This document shows positions 34,251 to 44,709 of a stretch of DNA of 64,000 nt, piece by piece. Source of the stretch: Hyaloscypha bicolor E (taxonomy: Eukaryota > Ascomycota > Leotiomycetes > Helotiales > Hyaloscyphaceae); the NCBI RefSeq assembly GCF_002865645.1, contig NW_020194559.1:124001-188000 (forward strand), read 5' to 3'. Position 1 is the first letter of the stretch; every line of letters begins with the position of its first letter. The translations under genes and the position numbers were made by a program. The notes under the pieces were generated by a model. It did not search any database and was not told where the DNA came from. It was given only the letters and a program-made list of their open reading frames with translations.

Positions 34251-37200
34251 GTTTGTCAGCCTGTAACTGCAATTGGGGCGACGGGAAGGTTGAATTTTTC
34301 AATGCCAAAGCCGAGGAAGAATGAAACGCATGGGATAGTATCACAGACTTGCTCTCCACTGCTCCGGTTTTGATGATCAGATGGCAAAACAGCCGTCAAG
34401 ATAGACTGTGGGCTTTGACGACAGTAAGGATAAAGATATACGAAAGATGCCCCTATGAAGTGGATACGGCTTGTGGTGTTTTGGGGCTGCAAAGAGTGAG
34501 TTGTCGTCGTATGTATACGCAAGATGCTGGAAATCGATTCGATATTGGGCATATAATTATTATGGAACACATTTGGAAGTGGGGCACTCACGGAGGTTAA
34601 TTAAGCCCACCACCTAAGCGAGCCAATTAGAATAGGACCACCTGACCTCCCGCTCTAATAAAAGCACTCGTATAGTTAGCTAGCTCTTCTTTCTATCTCT
34701 TTCACAAGCGTTACATACCTCTTTATTAGCGAATTAGAGGACTTAACTACTTTAAAACATTAGTCTAAACTGTTGCATGGCAACTGCAGGCTAGTCAAGT
34801 GAGCATACGTCACGAATTGTATTTAGTTACGGCTATCCCTAGCACACCCCACTTCCTTTTATATCTTATACTATTATAATCCAACCGAATTTACTGCAAA
34901 ATAACTAACTTTAATCCTTTACTTATAACTAGACTTACCTTAAGGTTATATAATAATACTCTTATATTATTTGTAACCTTTATTAATACTTAGCTAATAT
35001 AAATCTCAAAGCCTAATTTAAACTACTTACTAAATTCTTTTAATTTAGCTATTTTACTTCTTTAAAAATCTTAAAAGTACAAACCACATACTTATAATAG
35101 AGTTAACAAGGCTATATAAAGTAATAATTATTTATTAGCTGGATTTCGGGTACTAGCTTTAGAAATAGTGTGTATTTGCTTTTATTACTTCTATCCAGAT
35201 TATCCACCATGTTCCTAATAATTAGCACTTAAATTTTGCTTTGCCACAGCTTTGTTAATAATGCACTATACCAAAAGATCTAATTTAGCAAAGGTTATTG
35301 TTTGAATTGTACCAAGAAGGTCCTGTTTAATGCAAACACTGTTGTGTGAGTGCAGGGGGAACAATCTCTAAGCGTCCTTGTGAAGCGGTGTTCAGGAGTG
35401 TCCTTCAAACAAGGCAGGGTAATGGTGTTTATTTATACCCTCCTGCTGCTCCAGAATGCCGATTGAGATTTAAGTGAAATTTCAATGCTAAACTCACTTG
35501 GAACACTTTGAAACTTTCAGAGCCCTATCTGTTCAATCACCTCTATTTAGGTTGAACACAACATCCAATAGTCCCTTGTTCTATTTATGTAGCATTTCTT
35601 AACTCTGAAATTATTAATTATGCAAATTCTTAGAAGTGTTTGGTGAATACCCAAGTTTCTCATCATTGGACTTGATGTCACCCTCTGCACAAACAAGTCG
35701 TTCCAGAACTGACTGTGATTTGGCTTTGAGGGTTGTGGACTTTGGAAATTTTGGGCTGTGGCTCAATTACTTAAGATTCGTATTAGCACATAAGCTCCTC
35801 TTTTCACCATAGCGGCACAACACCAGCGATCTCTGAACAGGCCGCAAGACCTGATCCTGTCTGTATCACACAGTGCTAACAGCACTTTCATACCCAATCA
35901 GTTTGGTTCCTTTGACTTCTTTCAAATCCGCCTGGCTACCGAAAGCCCAGTTCAGGTTCTACCTTATACAATGTCCAACATGGGTCTAGTCTACAACGGT
36001 AGCCAACTCGCCTTCACGCCCTTTCAAAAACTACTAACTGAACTCTAGTTGAAAATATGGATGGCGGCCATTTCGGAACCCGGTACTATAAGCTGCTGTT
36101 AGCTTGAGACTACCTCTAATTACTTATCCTCTCCTTAAAGAGGCTTAATATTAAACAATAGCTTTCTAACTTTCTCTTTGTAAAGTTTAAGGATATAATA
36201 AAGAAACTAATATACCTTAATATAGTTTTAATTTAGTCTTGCATTAAACTTATGTAAAGTATATATAATATTAGTATCTTTCAGGAGAGTTACATAAAGC
36301 TCTTTAATTTTGGGAACTTAATATACTATATAATTAGTATTTAGTAACTTGACAATAAAGGAGTCACTTGAGGAACAGTGTCTGAGAGAGTGAACAGGCA
36401 GAGTCAAGTACTTAGCGGTGCTGACGAGGCGACACTTCTGCCCGATCAGGTCACGTGCCGGCCCCCTTTTCCCCGTGGTTCATGATGTAAACAATTCAAT
36501 CATTGCAAGGTTGACGTTATTTTTAACCCACGCATGAGAGACTTGAATGCTATTCTAGAAATGATGGTTGAATCACTATATCGAAGTATCTTGGTACACA
36601 TACTCATTCCAAAACACTCGCATTGTTCACATCCTCGGAGGATCATATCTGACCAAGGGCTAACGACTAGATTCCACCACCCTCCCACACCTCAAACGCC
36701 ATCCTCCACCATGGAATGAAGATACAAGCATTATCTTCCCTGCCTGTCCTTCTTGTCCTTAAGCCTTCTCGACCTTCGAGGATGGTCATTCGAGCCATTG
36801 ATACACTTTCCACAGTGTACATGATCACAAACTGGATGTGAGCATATCGTATACACCTTGGAAGTATTCCACCAAGAGTCTTTTAGCTAGGGGATTACTT
36901 GAAACAAGTAAGAACAGTGAGGAAGATTCACTGGCTGGTGCCTCATGAACTGACAGCACTGCCACTCGTCTCGAAGAGGGCAGTTTCCTTGCGGTTCTAT
37001 GTAACCTGACATTTCTATTGGATTTGAGAGATAGCAGTCGATGTTCTCTAGAGTTGGTTGTGAGATCGAGTGAGTTTTGCAATGGTTGAAATCCTGAGAT
37101 GTGTTGCGGAGAAGAGAGCACTTGGTCTCAAAGGACTAGGACCCCATATTTGTACCCAGTCGCTCACTATAGCATTACAAAACTGAAAGGAGAGACATCT

Positions 37201-38201
37201 GTGATTGTAAGCCTAAAGATACCGCCATGGCTTTTGTGATTGGAGAGTGCAACCAAATGTCTGGGAGTCGGGATCGAATACTGGCTGATATTGTTAATGT
37301 TCAGGACACCACACTATCACTTTACTACAGAGGAGAGAAGAAATTACTCAGATTTTGGAGCAGTTGATGGTAAACTATCAATCACGGACCGCTGATCACA
37401 GATTCTCTATAACTTTTTGTATACCATCCACAGAGTGAGAAGATTATGGCTGCATTCCTACCTATTTATTGCATTAAGTTAACTCAAGAGGATGGAGGTT
37501 ATATGTCGTGTGGCAAGAGAGTCACGAAAACGTTAAGCTTGACGTTTCAATTAAGATTATTCATAGGTCTTCGAAAATAAGTGGGAAAATCAGGAAGTTA
37601 TTCTAAATGCCGGTTTTGGAAGTGAAAGGCTTGGATGCGTGTCTCAAGTTTGCATGATTACTAAGAGAAAAAGGGTCAAGAGAGGGTCAGGGCTCTTAGA
37701 GTTGCGGGATTAAGGTTATTGCACAGCTGAGAGAGAAAGATGCAGTGTAAGTCCTCATCACGTGCCCCGCCCCCTTTCTTTACCGAGATCATCGCCAAGA
37801 TTCCCAAGATTGCCCACAAGTGTGAGATCATCAAGATAAGTCTGAAATAAAGATCTAAAAAATTTATTAAGCCCACAGCGCGGCTATAAGTTGCTCCAGT
37901 GAGGTCTTGCAACTCCTGGAAATGTTGCTGAAAGTTACTTTGTTTTTACCCCGCTATTGCGCCCGACAACCTCATGTTTCTTCCGCTGTTGCGCCACCAC
38001 CACTTCTCCTTCTCCAGCCTATAAAGCAAATACGAACTCTGAACACGAAGTTACTTTCTTCTTATTCTGATTAGTTGATATCATGATCCACCATGTCGCG
38101 ACTACCTGGGGTGGGCTGAGAAGCAACACTTGAATCCGGCTTCTAACTTCTTTCCGTAAGAACCACGAAAATATCATTATCTTAAGATATTTTCCCAAGC
38201 T
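34251..38201. other. Gene desert with AT-rich islands
   Basis: About 4 kb without a supported gene. Islands at about 34660-35130 and 36110-36360 are extremely A+T-rich, poor in CpG and full of TA steps, as expected of old RIP-mutated transposons, but no transposase or terminal repeat can be read. The segments between them (35300-36060 and 36380-38000) have ordinary composition and only short open frames. A promoter for the NLR gene should lie just right of 34250. Confidence 0.55.
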
Positions 38202-39083
38202 ATGAGACAACGCGACTTCTGCACGTTAGGCCTGGGTCTCGGAAGTTTGCTCTTCTCGATCTTGACGCTCGTCGCCGGCTGCAGAAAAGGAACACTTAAC
38301 GATTACGCAATAGCTGCAGTACATCAACGTCCCTTCATCACCGAATTTGAAAAAGGCTAACACTCCTCAGTACTCCTATGACCTCACCGACGGAGTGGTC
38401 TACCCACCATTAAATTCAACCAACTCATCCATACCTTACGACGTAGGTCCGTACGCAGGATTGATAGGCGATGACACCCATTGGCGGTTCTTCACCGTCC
38501 ATTTCCTTTCTATTTGCGGCGGCTACGTTGGAGGGACCGAGGATCCTGAATATGGGTTCCTGAAGTGGGAACGAAGAGCCGCGGGATGGAGGTTCAGGAC
38601 GGATGATCCGTTCATTGTCAACTTCTTGAGCTTTGATGGGAGATTTCCTGTCAACAGTACAGTCCCGTGGGAAACTGTACCACGGCTCCGGCGTTTGGAC
38701 CTCTTGTTGTTGGGACTGTGTTCTCTGTGTTCAGTGTCGGGATTTTGGCAGCAGAGGGGTTTGGGGGTTGGCTGAAAGCTGGAAGGGTGGCTCAGGCAAG
38801 TGTTGGGCTGCTGGCAGTATATTCCCCAAGCTGCGAGAAAAGAGAATTGTGCTGATTGGTTTCGGGTTGCTGCAACGTTTCTGACGATTTCAACAGCGTT
38901 GGTCACTTCGAACATCATGCAGAGTGACGTGTGGATACTGAATATGCAAGCTGGATCCATCATTTCGAGGCCGTTGCCTGGACTGCTGTTGCGTTTATCT
39001 ATGTGGCATTCATCTGGAAGCTTTCAGATTTTATGTTTCAAAAGGAGAAAAGAAGACGTCTCTTGACAACTGGTCAGATTTAG
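38202..39083 (+). pseudogene. SUR7-like tetraspan membrane protein, frame repeatedly broken
   Basis: The ATG at 38202 opens a signal-anchor-like exon to 38318; a perfect intron (GTACAT..GGCTAAC..CTCAG) follows, and exon 2 starts at 38371. From there the text of a fungal SUR7/PalI-like protein can be followed only across three frames: FRTDDPFI.., then APAFGPLVVGTVFSVFSVGIL, then FRVAATFLTISTALVTSNIM, and finally FEAVAWTAVAFIYVAFIWKLSD with a basic tail ending TAG at 39081-39083. Introns of normal length do not explain these shifts; one 41-nt candidate exists at the first. Likely a decayed gene of the eisosome/plasma-membrane tetraspan family, though assembly errors remain possible. Confidence 0.5.
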
Positions 39084-39522
39084 CACATCTAAAAATGACG
39101 TTTGCACTTTATCCATATCAAGGTCAGTGTTTACTAATCCTGGCAATCTCATCCATCGGAGTATCAACTTGAAAGAAGATTTAACACATATTCGAAATTG
39201 TATCACGCAAAGAAATTAGTACTCTTAGTACCAGAATTGTTCAACTTCACGATGGGATATTCTCTCTCACTGATCCGGAACTCCTTGGCAAAAGGGAATT
39301 TTGCTTCTTTTGGCAATTATTACTTATCTAACAAACAGCGACGGCAACCTCGATCGTCTCTGCTATGCGCGACAGACAAGCCCTGCAAGCATATGCGTAT
39401 TCATTTCTCCGGCAAAGTGTTCCGTTTCAAGAAATATAATGATCCACTTCCGAGCCATGCCCAAGTTCCTGCAACAACAGAAGAGTTGTATTATTGGTTC
39501 TCTTTCGTCCACATGTGGCTAT

Positions 39523-40695
39523 TCACAGGGTTCCGTTGACAATGGAGCGTCTCTCCCAAAGGACATAACCCCGTTTAATGGCGGGAATTTCGCAACCCGC
39601 CAATTGTGCCTTTTCCTTCCACCGATTTTGAATGAGTTCATGGTGCTCCCACAGCAACCGGCCACGACGGCTGTCTCGCAAGTAGCTCTGCAATTCCTGG
39701 AGCTCCCACTCGTCCAACTTCTCGATTGGTGGCGAGACTAATTCTTCCTGGCTGAGAACAATCCGCACCGCCGCACACGCCAATTGCTTTTGATAAGCTG
39801 CCCAAAGATGTTTATCAAAATTGACTGGACCGTTGCGAGATTTCTGCAAAGGAGTAAACTCCTTCAGTGACTGAAACTGGGTAAGCACCCATAGGTTGTT
39901 GCAAGTCCAAAAGTGCTTCTCAAACCAGACCAACCTCTTGATGCCGAAAAAGACGCTGCTGTAGTCTCTGCACCATACCCTGCCAGCGCTTCCCAGAGGT
40001 GACTGGCTCATTCCCAGGCCCTCTTCGGTATGCAACAGGATTGTATTATTGACTCCGTCAAATCAAATCCTTTTGCCACCCCTGCTCGTAACGATACTCT
40101 AATACACACCAAGGATGATTTCCCTCGAGGTAACGCAGGCACCAAGGAGACCACAGGGCTTGGTATCCGTACTAAATCCCAAAGCTTAGACAGCAGCAAC
40201 CTAGTCCGCTGCCCAGTCATAATCGTCAGGGTAGGTTTCTGGCTCATCCATCAACCAGTGTGGGACATGGGTCTTGAGCTTGATCACTCTTGGGCCGGGA
40301 ATTGCGTATTTCCAGATATTCAACTGGAGCTCGGCCGCGAGCTTGGGGAAGATGTGAATTTGTCGATGGGTTTCGTGCCTAGCTGTATGCTTGACTTTGG
40401 ACGATTGCGAGCCATGTCGAGGATTTGAGAACGGCGACGAGACTTGGACTGGTTGTTTTGGCTGCTCATTGTTTCGAGTGGAAGGCGGTTGTTCCAGGAC
40501 GGTCTGGGAGAATGGAGGATGGCTTCGCAGAGAGGTTGTGAAAGATCGTTGTTGCAGGGCTGTCTTTGACAATGTGGAACTCCTCCTCGAAGGGTTGTGG
40601 AGGTTGCTTGCAGAGCTTGCTTTCAGGGAAAGTGAGCAGGAATAAATAGCTCGATGCTCGCCGCCCACCGTCGGTACAATTTCGAAGCGCGGCAC
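39523..40695 (-). pseudogene. 2EXR-domain protein copy with four in-frame stops
   Basis: A single minus-strand frame from 40695 to the final stop at 39523 (391 codons) is colinear with the neighbouring 2EXR gene but carries internal stops TAG 40201-40203, TAA 40186-40188, TAG 40099-40101 and TGA 40063-40065, all in phase. The 2EXR core FPKLAAELQLNIWKYAIPGPR precedes the stops; CGLLGACVTSREIILGVY and LWVLTQFQSLKEF lie among and after them. Each stop is one C-to-T step from CAG, CAA or CGA. The paralog has no intron here, so splicing does not explain them. The frame opens with GTG, so the original start is uncertain. 2EXR proteins are common fungal proteins of unknown role. Confidence 0.8.
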
Positions 40696-40964
40696 TCACT
40701 ATTCACTTTCAAAATTCGAGAGCCAGATATCCAAACCGCGCGAGCTGCTCTCCTTCAACACAACAACTCTTGCGACAACTCGAGAACCTGGATTGTATCA
40801 AGAACCGCAGGATAATCGAGAGTTATCCGAAGATGCGCCTTCAAGGAGGCAGAGATCTCCCAGAGATAGGTCACAACTGTACGAGGTAAGCTGGACGTCA
40901 CTACTGCCGTCTCAGTTCTGACTTCAATAGCAGCGATTCCCCCAAAGACAAGACAGAGACGACG

Positions 40965-41707
40965 ATGCCTCCTGCGAATAAGGCACTAACCGAGTTCACA
41001 CTGTTCCCTAAGCTGCCGGTGGAGTTGCAGATCAAGATTTGGAAATATGCGATTCCTCCACCTCGCCTGGTCCGAGTCAATGTTCGAAGGAGATTCCCAT
41101 TTAGCCTGGGTTTGGTTTGCTTCAGCACAAACACACCTGTTCCTGGTTTACTCGGAGCCTGCAAGACCTCGAGAGAGACGATTCTGAAGGTGTACACGAC
41201 ATGCATCAAATCCAGAAACAGGATGATTCGGATGGATGGTGATAAAGATGTCCTTGTGCTCTTCAGTTCCTCCGATAGCTTTTCACGAGAGCCGTTTCGC
41301 TTCCAGCCACTTCCGTGGATTCTTGATCGAGCAATGCTTTCAAGCCATGTCGCCATGTCGCCATGTTCTCGGGTGTGAAATCCATGGCAACGCCCAATTA
41401 CGTCTTCACTGACCGCTCGCCCAGCGACCAGTGGTGGCTGCTTTCGCAATTCCAAGCTCTTGAGCGCTTTTTCCCTCTGGAAGGGTGCAAATATCAAAAT
41501 TTGAGCAGAAAGAAAGATGGGACCTTTCTTGCAATACCGGGAGAACACTGGGCCAGACTTGGTCTGGAGATTTCAGCAGAATGGCAGGCTAGTAACTTGG
41601 GTTCCAATTATCTGAGCAAAATACGCCAGCCAACTCTCGACATCTTAGAACACGTTGGTAGCAAGATCGATGTCGTTCCGGCCTATGTCGAGATCAATCG
41701 AATCTAA
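40965..41707 (+). pseudogene. 2EXR-domain protein with an 8-bp frameshift duplication
   Basis: The ATG at 40965 is followed by EFTLFPKLPVELQIKIWKYA, the 2EXR motif, and by GLLGACKTSRETILKVY. The frame runs to a stop at 41378. The expected continuation (SMATPNYVFTDR.., QWWLLSQFQALERFFPLEG) is in another frame. Exactly at the switch, 41346-41361 is CATGTCGC twice. Counting that octamer once gives one uninterrupted frame of 245 codons. So this is a recently broken gene, or an allele-specific or assembly slip. It is divergent from the other 2EXR copy, 270 bp away, and related to it along the length. Confidence 0.75.
41346..41361 (+). repeat. 8-bp tandem duplication inside the 2EXR gene
   Basis: CATGTCGC occurs twice back to back, followed by a partial third copy, CATGT. 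Replication slippage in this microrepeat would shift the reading frame of the gene. Confidence 0.85.
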
Positions 41708-42917
41708 AGAAGCAATGAAGGTCGGCCGGAAAGGATGCCGTCTGTGTTTGGCCAATCGACAGCCATGCACTGGGACAATGTAGGATGGACGGCAAAGGAC
41801 GGATGATCATGAGCGTCGGTCTTGGATTGGCATTCGGATGGGGAACAGTTGTAGGCTCTTCAGCCTCCAACTATTAGCCTGCAGAGGATCGCAAGAAAGT
41901 AATACTGCACCTTAGAAGCTCCGGTCCAGTTTCGCCATGGCGATTTTCTATTTCCTCCATGCTTTCAATATGTACAACACCCTGCCCTTTCCAACAACTC
42001 ATATTCCCGTCTTTACGAGCCCTGTAACTTTATCCTCAATCTCCTTATCTGACAGCCCTACATCTCATTAGTTTCCATTACCTGTTGCTCCACTCTCTCC
42101 TTGAACTTACCTGCTAATGACTCGCTCTTCTCCTGTCCGAACTCTGTATGCCCTGTTAGAACTTCATTTTCTTTCAACAAGCTTCAATTGTTTCAAACGC
42201 CTATCCTAGGAGAGCGAACTGACCATATCTTGCATATACCCTCGGTTGTGTTCCAGCAGCTTCACGGAGCATGATCGGTGTTTGTGGATTGTTCTTCTTC
42301 ATCGTAGGGTATGCGCGCGCAAGGAACGACCTATTCTCCACATCAGCCGTGTTCTTCCCATTTTCCCCCCGTCTCCCCTAAGCCTCCCTGCCCCTTCCTT
42401 CCTCCTATAATTTCATCAATCTTCCCACCAGGATGTGGCAAGCACGACACCAGCACTCCGCAAACTCACCTTGTAGGCCCACTATGCTCCGCCGTCTGAC
42501 AAAACAAAAACCGCACCTCCTTCAACGTCTGCGAGAAAGCATATTTGCCCGACATCTTCAATCTCTCGTCGCGTTGCTCTTCAATTGGTGTTTGCGATGA
42601 AGTGGTGATGTTCCTGAGCTGTCGTCAAATCGAAGCAAGCTCCACGCACAATTTCGCCTGAATAAGTGGCACTAAAATTATGCCAGCATAAATCCGATAA
42701 CGCTTCTCTCGCTTCAACAATCTTGAATTCAACAACACCAAGCTGACCTTTAACCTAACTTTACACCGGGATCTCACTCTCCCCTCTCTCCTCTCCCCAC
42801 GACATTTCGCGCATTCTCTTGTCTCTACGGCTCCTCCCTCTGCCCCGTGTCGCGCGAATAATCGTCAATTGATAGATCCTTGAGGTTGTTAGTGCACTGC
42901 TCAGCAAAAGAGTCACC
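41708..42917. other. Intergenic region and MPC promoter
   Basis: No gene supported. Pyrimidine-rich tracts around 42340-42430 and 42770-42840 and a short CA-rich leader precede the ATG at 42918. An open frame at 42311-42499 is low-complexity. Confidence 0.4.
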
Positions 42918-43783
42918 ATGCCCGCACCAAGCACACTCCTCCGCGCCGCCCGGCCAGCCTTCCGCTCGCAATCGCAATTCTTCACCGCACAGAGTCAGGC
43001 GCAGGCGTTCCGGTCAACGAGAGCTCGGTTCCAGCAGCAGGGCAGGAGATGGCAGAGCACTGCAACGCCAGCAGGAAACCAGAGTTGGGCGAAGAGGTTG
43101 TGGGATAGTCCGATTGGGGTCAAGACTGTGCATTTCTGGTGAGTTTGCACCTTTGAAGAGTGACGGGAGGGGAAGATGAGAGTGAGGACTGTGGAACAAC
43201 AGATGCTAACGAAACTCTGGTTTGCAGGGCTCCGATTATGAAGGTACTGATAACATCTTCCCCTCTTCTTCCTTTTCGATTCTTGCATTCTTGCGCAAGG
43301 CATACTGCTCTTGCTCTCAACAAGACTATACTCAATCCTACCCGGAAACTCTTTTACAGATGCCTCCTTTCCTTGGACCAATGCTAATATCTACAAAAGT
43401 GGTGCCTCGTCCTTGCCGGCATCTCCGACTTCTACCGGCCCGCCGAAAAGCTCTCCCTCACACAAAACGTCGCCCTCACATGCACAGGTCTGATCTGGAC
43501 CCGCTGGTGCTTGATCATTAAGCCTAGGAATATCATGTATGTCATTTCCCCATTTCCCTACTTCCCCTCCCATCTGCAAGAATGGGGCTCATCACAGAAT
43601 AGGCTCGCATCCGTAAACTTCTTCCTCGGTCTCGTCGGCGTAGTCCAAGTCTCCCGCATCGTCGCCTACAACACCTCTCAGAAGAAATTGACCGCAGGCC
43701 AGCAAGTCGAAGCTGCGAAGGAGGGAGCCGTGGAGAGCGCGCAGGGATTGAAGAAAGATGTTGTTGAGGCTGTGAAGTCTTGA
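42918..43783 (+). CDS. Mitochondrial pyruvate carrier subunit (MPC2-like)
   Basis: Four exons, 42918-43138, 43228-43243, 43400-43536 and 43603-43783, give 184 residues. The carrier imports pyruvate across the inner mitochondrial membrane as a heterodimer. An Arg/Ser/Ala-rich, acid-free presequence (about residues 1-50) precedes LWDSPIGVKTVHFWAPIMKW, then WCLVLAGISDFYRPAEKLS, NVALTCTGLIWTRWCLIIKP and LLASVNFFLGLVGVVQVSRI, the three-helix MPC2 core. Exon 2 is just 16 nt, encoding part of the W-APIMK motif. A C-terminal 40-residue Ala/Glu/Lys tail is fungal. The yeast Mpc2/Mpc3 branch is favoured over Mpc1. Confidence 0.92.
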
Positions 43784-44709
43784 ACTGCCCTACCATACTC
43801 CCTCTCTTTGCTTGCCTGGGTGAGGAGAGGATTATATTAAGTGCAGGGAATGGGATGTGGTGGGAAGTGAGATTGGGTAATGAATGGGTGTTGAGATATT
43901 GGAGACGGGCGTGATGGGGAATGATGATGCATACAGGCGGTCAACTGCAGTACCACGCGCTTTGATTCCTGCTTCTTGCACCCTTTCACTTCTTGAATAA
44001 AAATCTGGGTAGTCAGGTCTTAGATTAAGACATACACACAGATGAGCATTGTACGATAAAAGAACAATCGATCGAATCAATTGGGCTTTTTCATTTGCCT
44101 AACACCTATCTCCCTCGTTCACTTTCCTTCCCAAAGTCAGTCCCGTCAAATTTGCATCACAAACGTAGCGGCAAGTAATTACTGTAGGGAAAGAAAGACG
44201 CAAGTACGTTTGATCAACCTCCTTGTATTTTCCGCTCCACCATTGATTGCATCTAAAAGTACCATCCCTATTGATGAAGTACGTCTTTTTACTATACAAT
44301 ACCGACATAGATATCCCCATTGCTCTCGAAAACGTCTTGCCCGGCTGAAAATGCACGCTTCACTCATCTCTTCCAAAAACGCCATATGAAAATCGAGAAA
44401 TTCGCCCAAAACGCCACCCATTCATCCATTTCTGCTCTGCTGTCTGAAATCAAGGGAGTCCTGCTATATTGCAGACTGCAGAGATTCTGTTTCTGTTGCG
44501 TGGTATCAAACATATCCGTAGATAGCAGGCGTGAAGCGTAAAAGCCGCCAATAATCCTTCTCCGCCATCATTCATGAATCCATCAATATCGGGTCCAGCC
44601 CTCCCCCATCATAGGTACCATGACACAATCATCACTTAAACAAAAACCCGCCTTGCACAACGCAAAGACATCAACAGGATGCTCCAATGAAGACCCAAAT
44701 CAGGGGGGA
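43784..44709. other. Convergent 3' region between MPC and skt5
   Basis: Two converging genes end here. Overlapping short frames (44081-44541) carry no recognisable domain. Nothing definite is seen. Confidence 0.4.

Noticed and set aside
35300..35460. Possible LTR start (TGTTG.. with a TATTTATACC box)
   Set aside because: No matching second LTR, primer-binding site or coding region seen.
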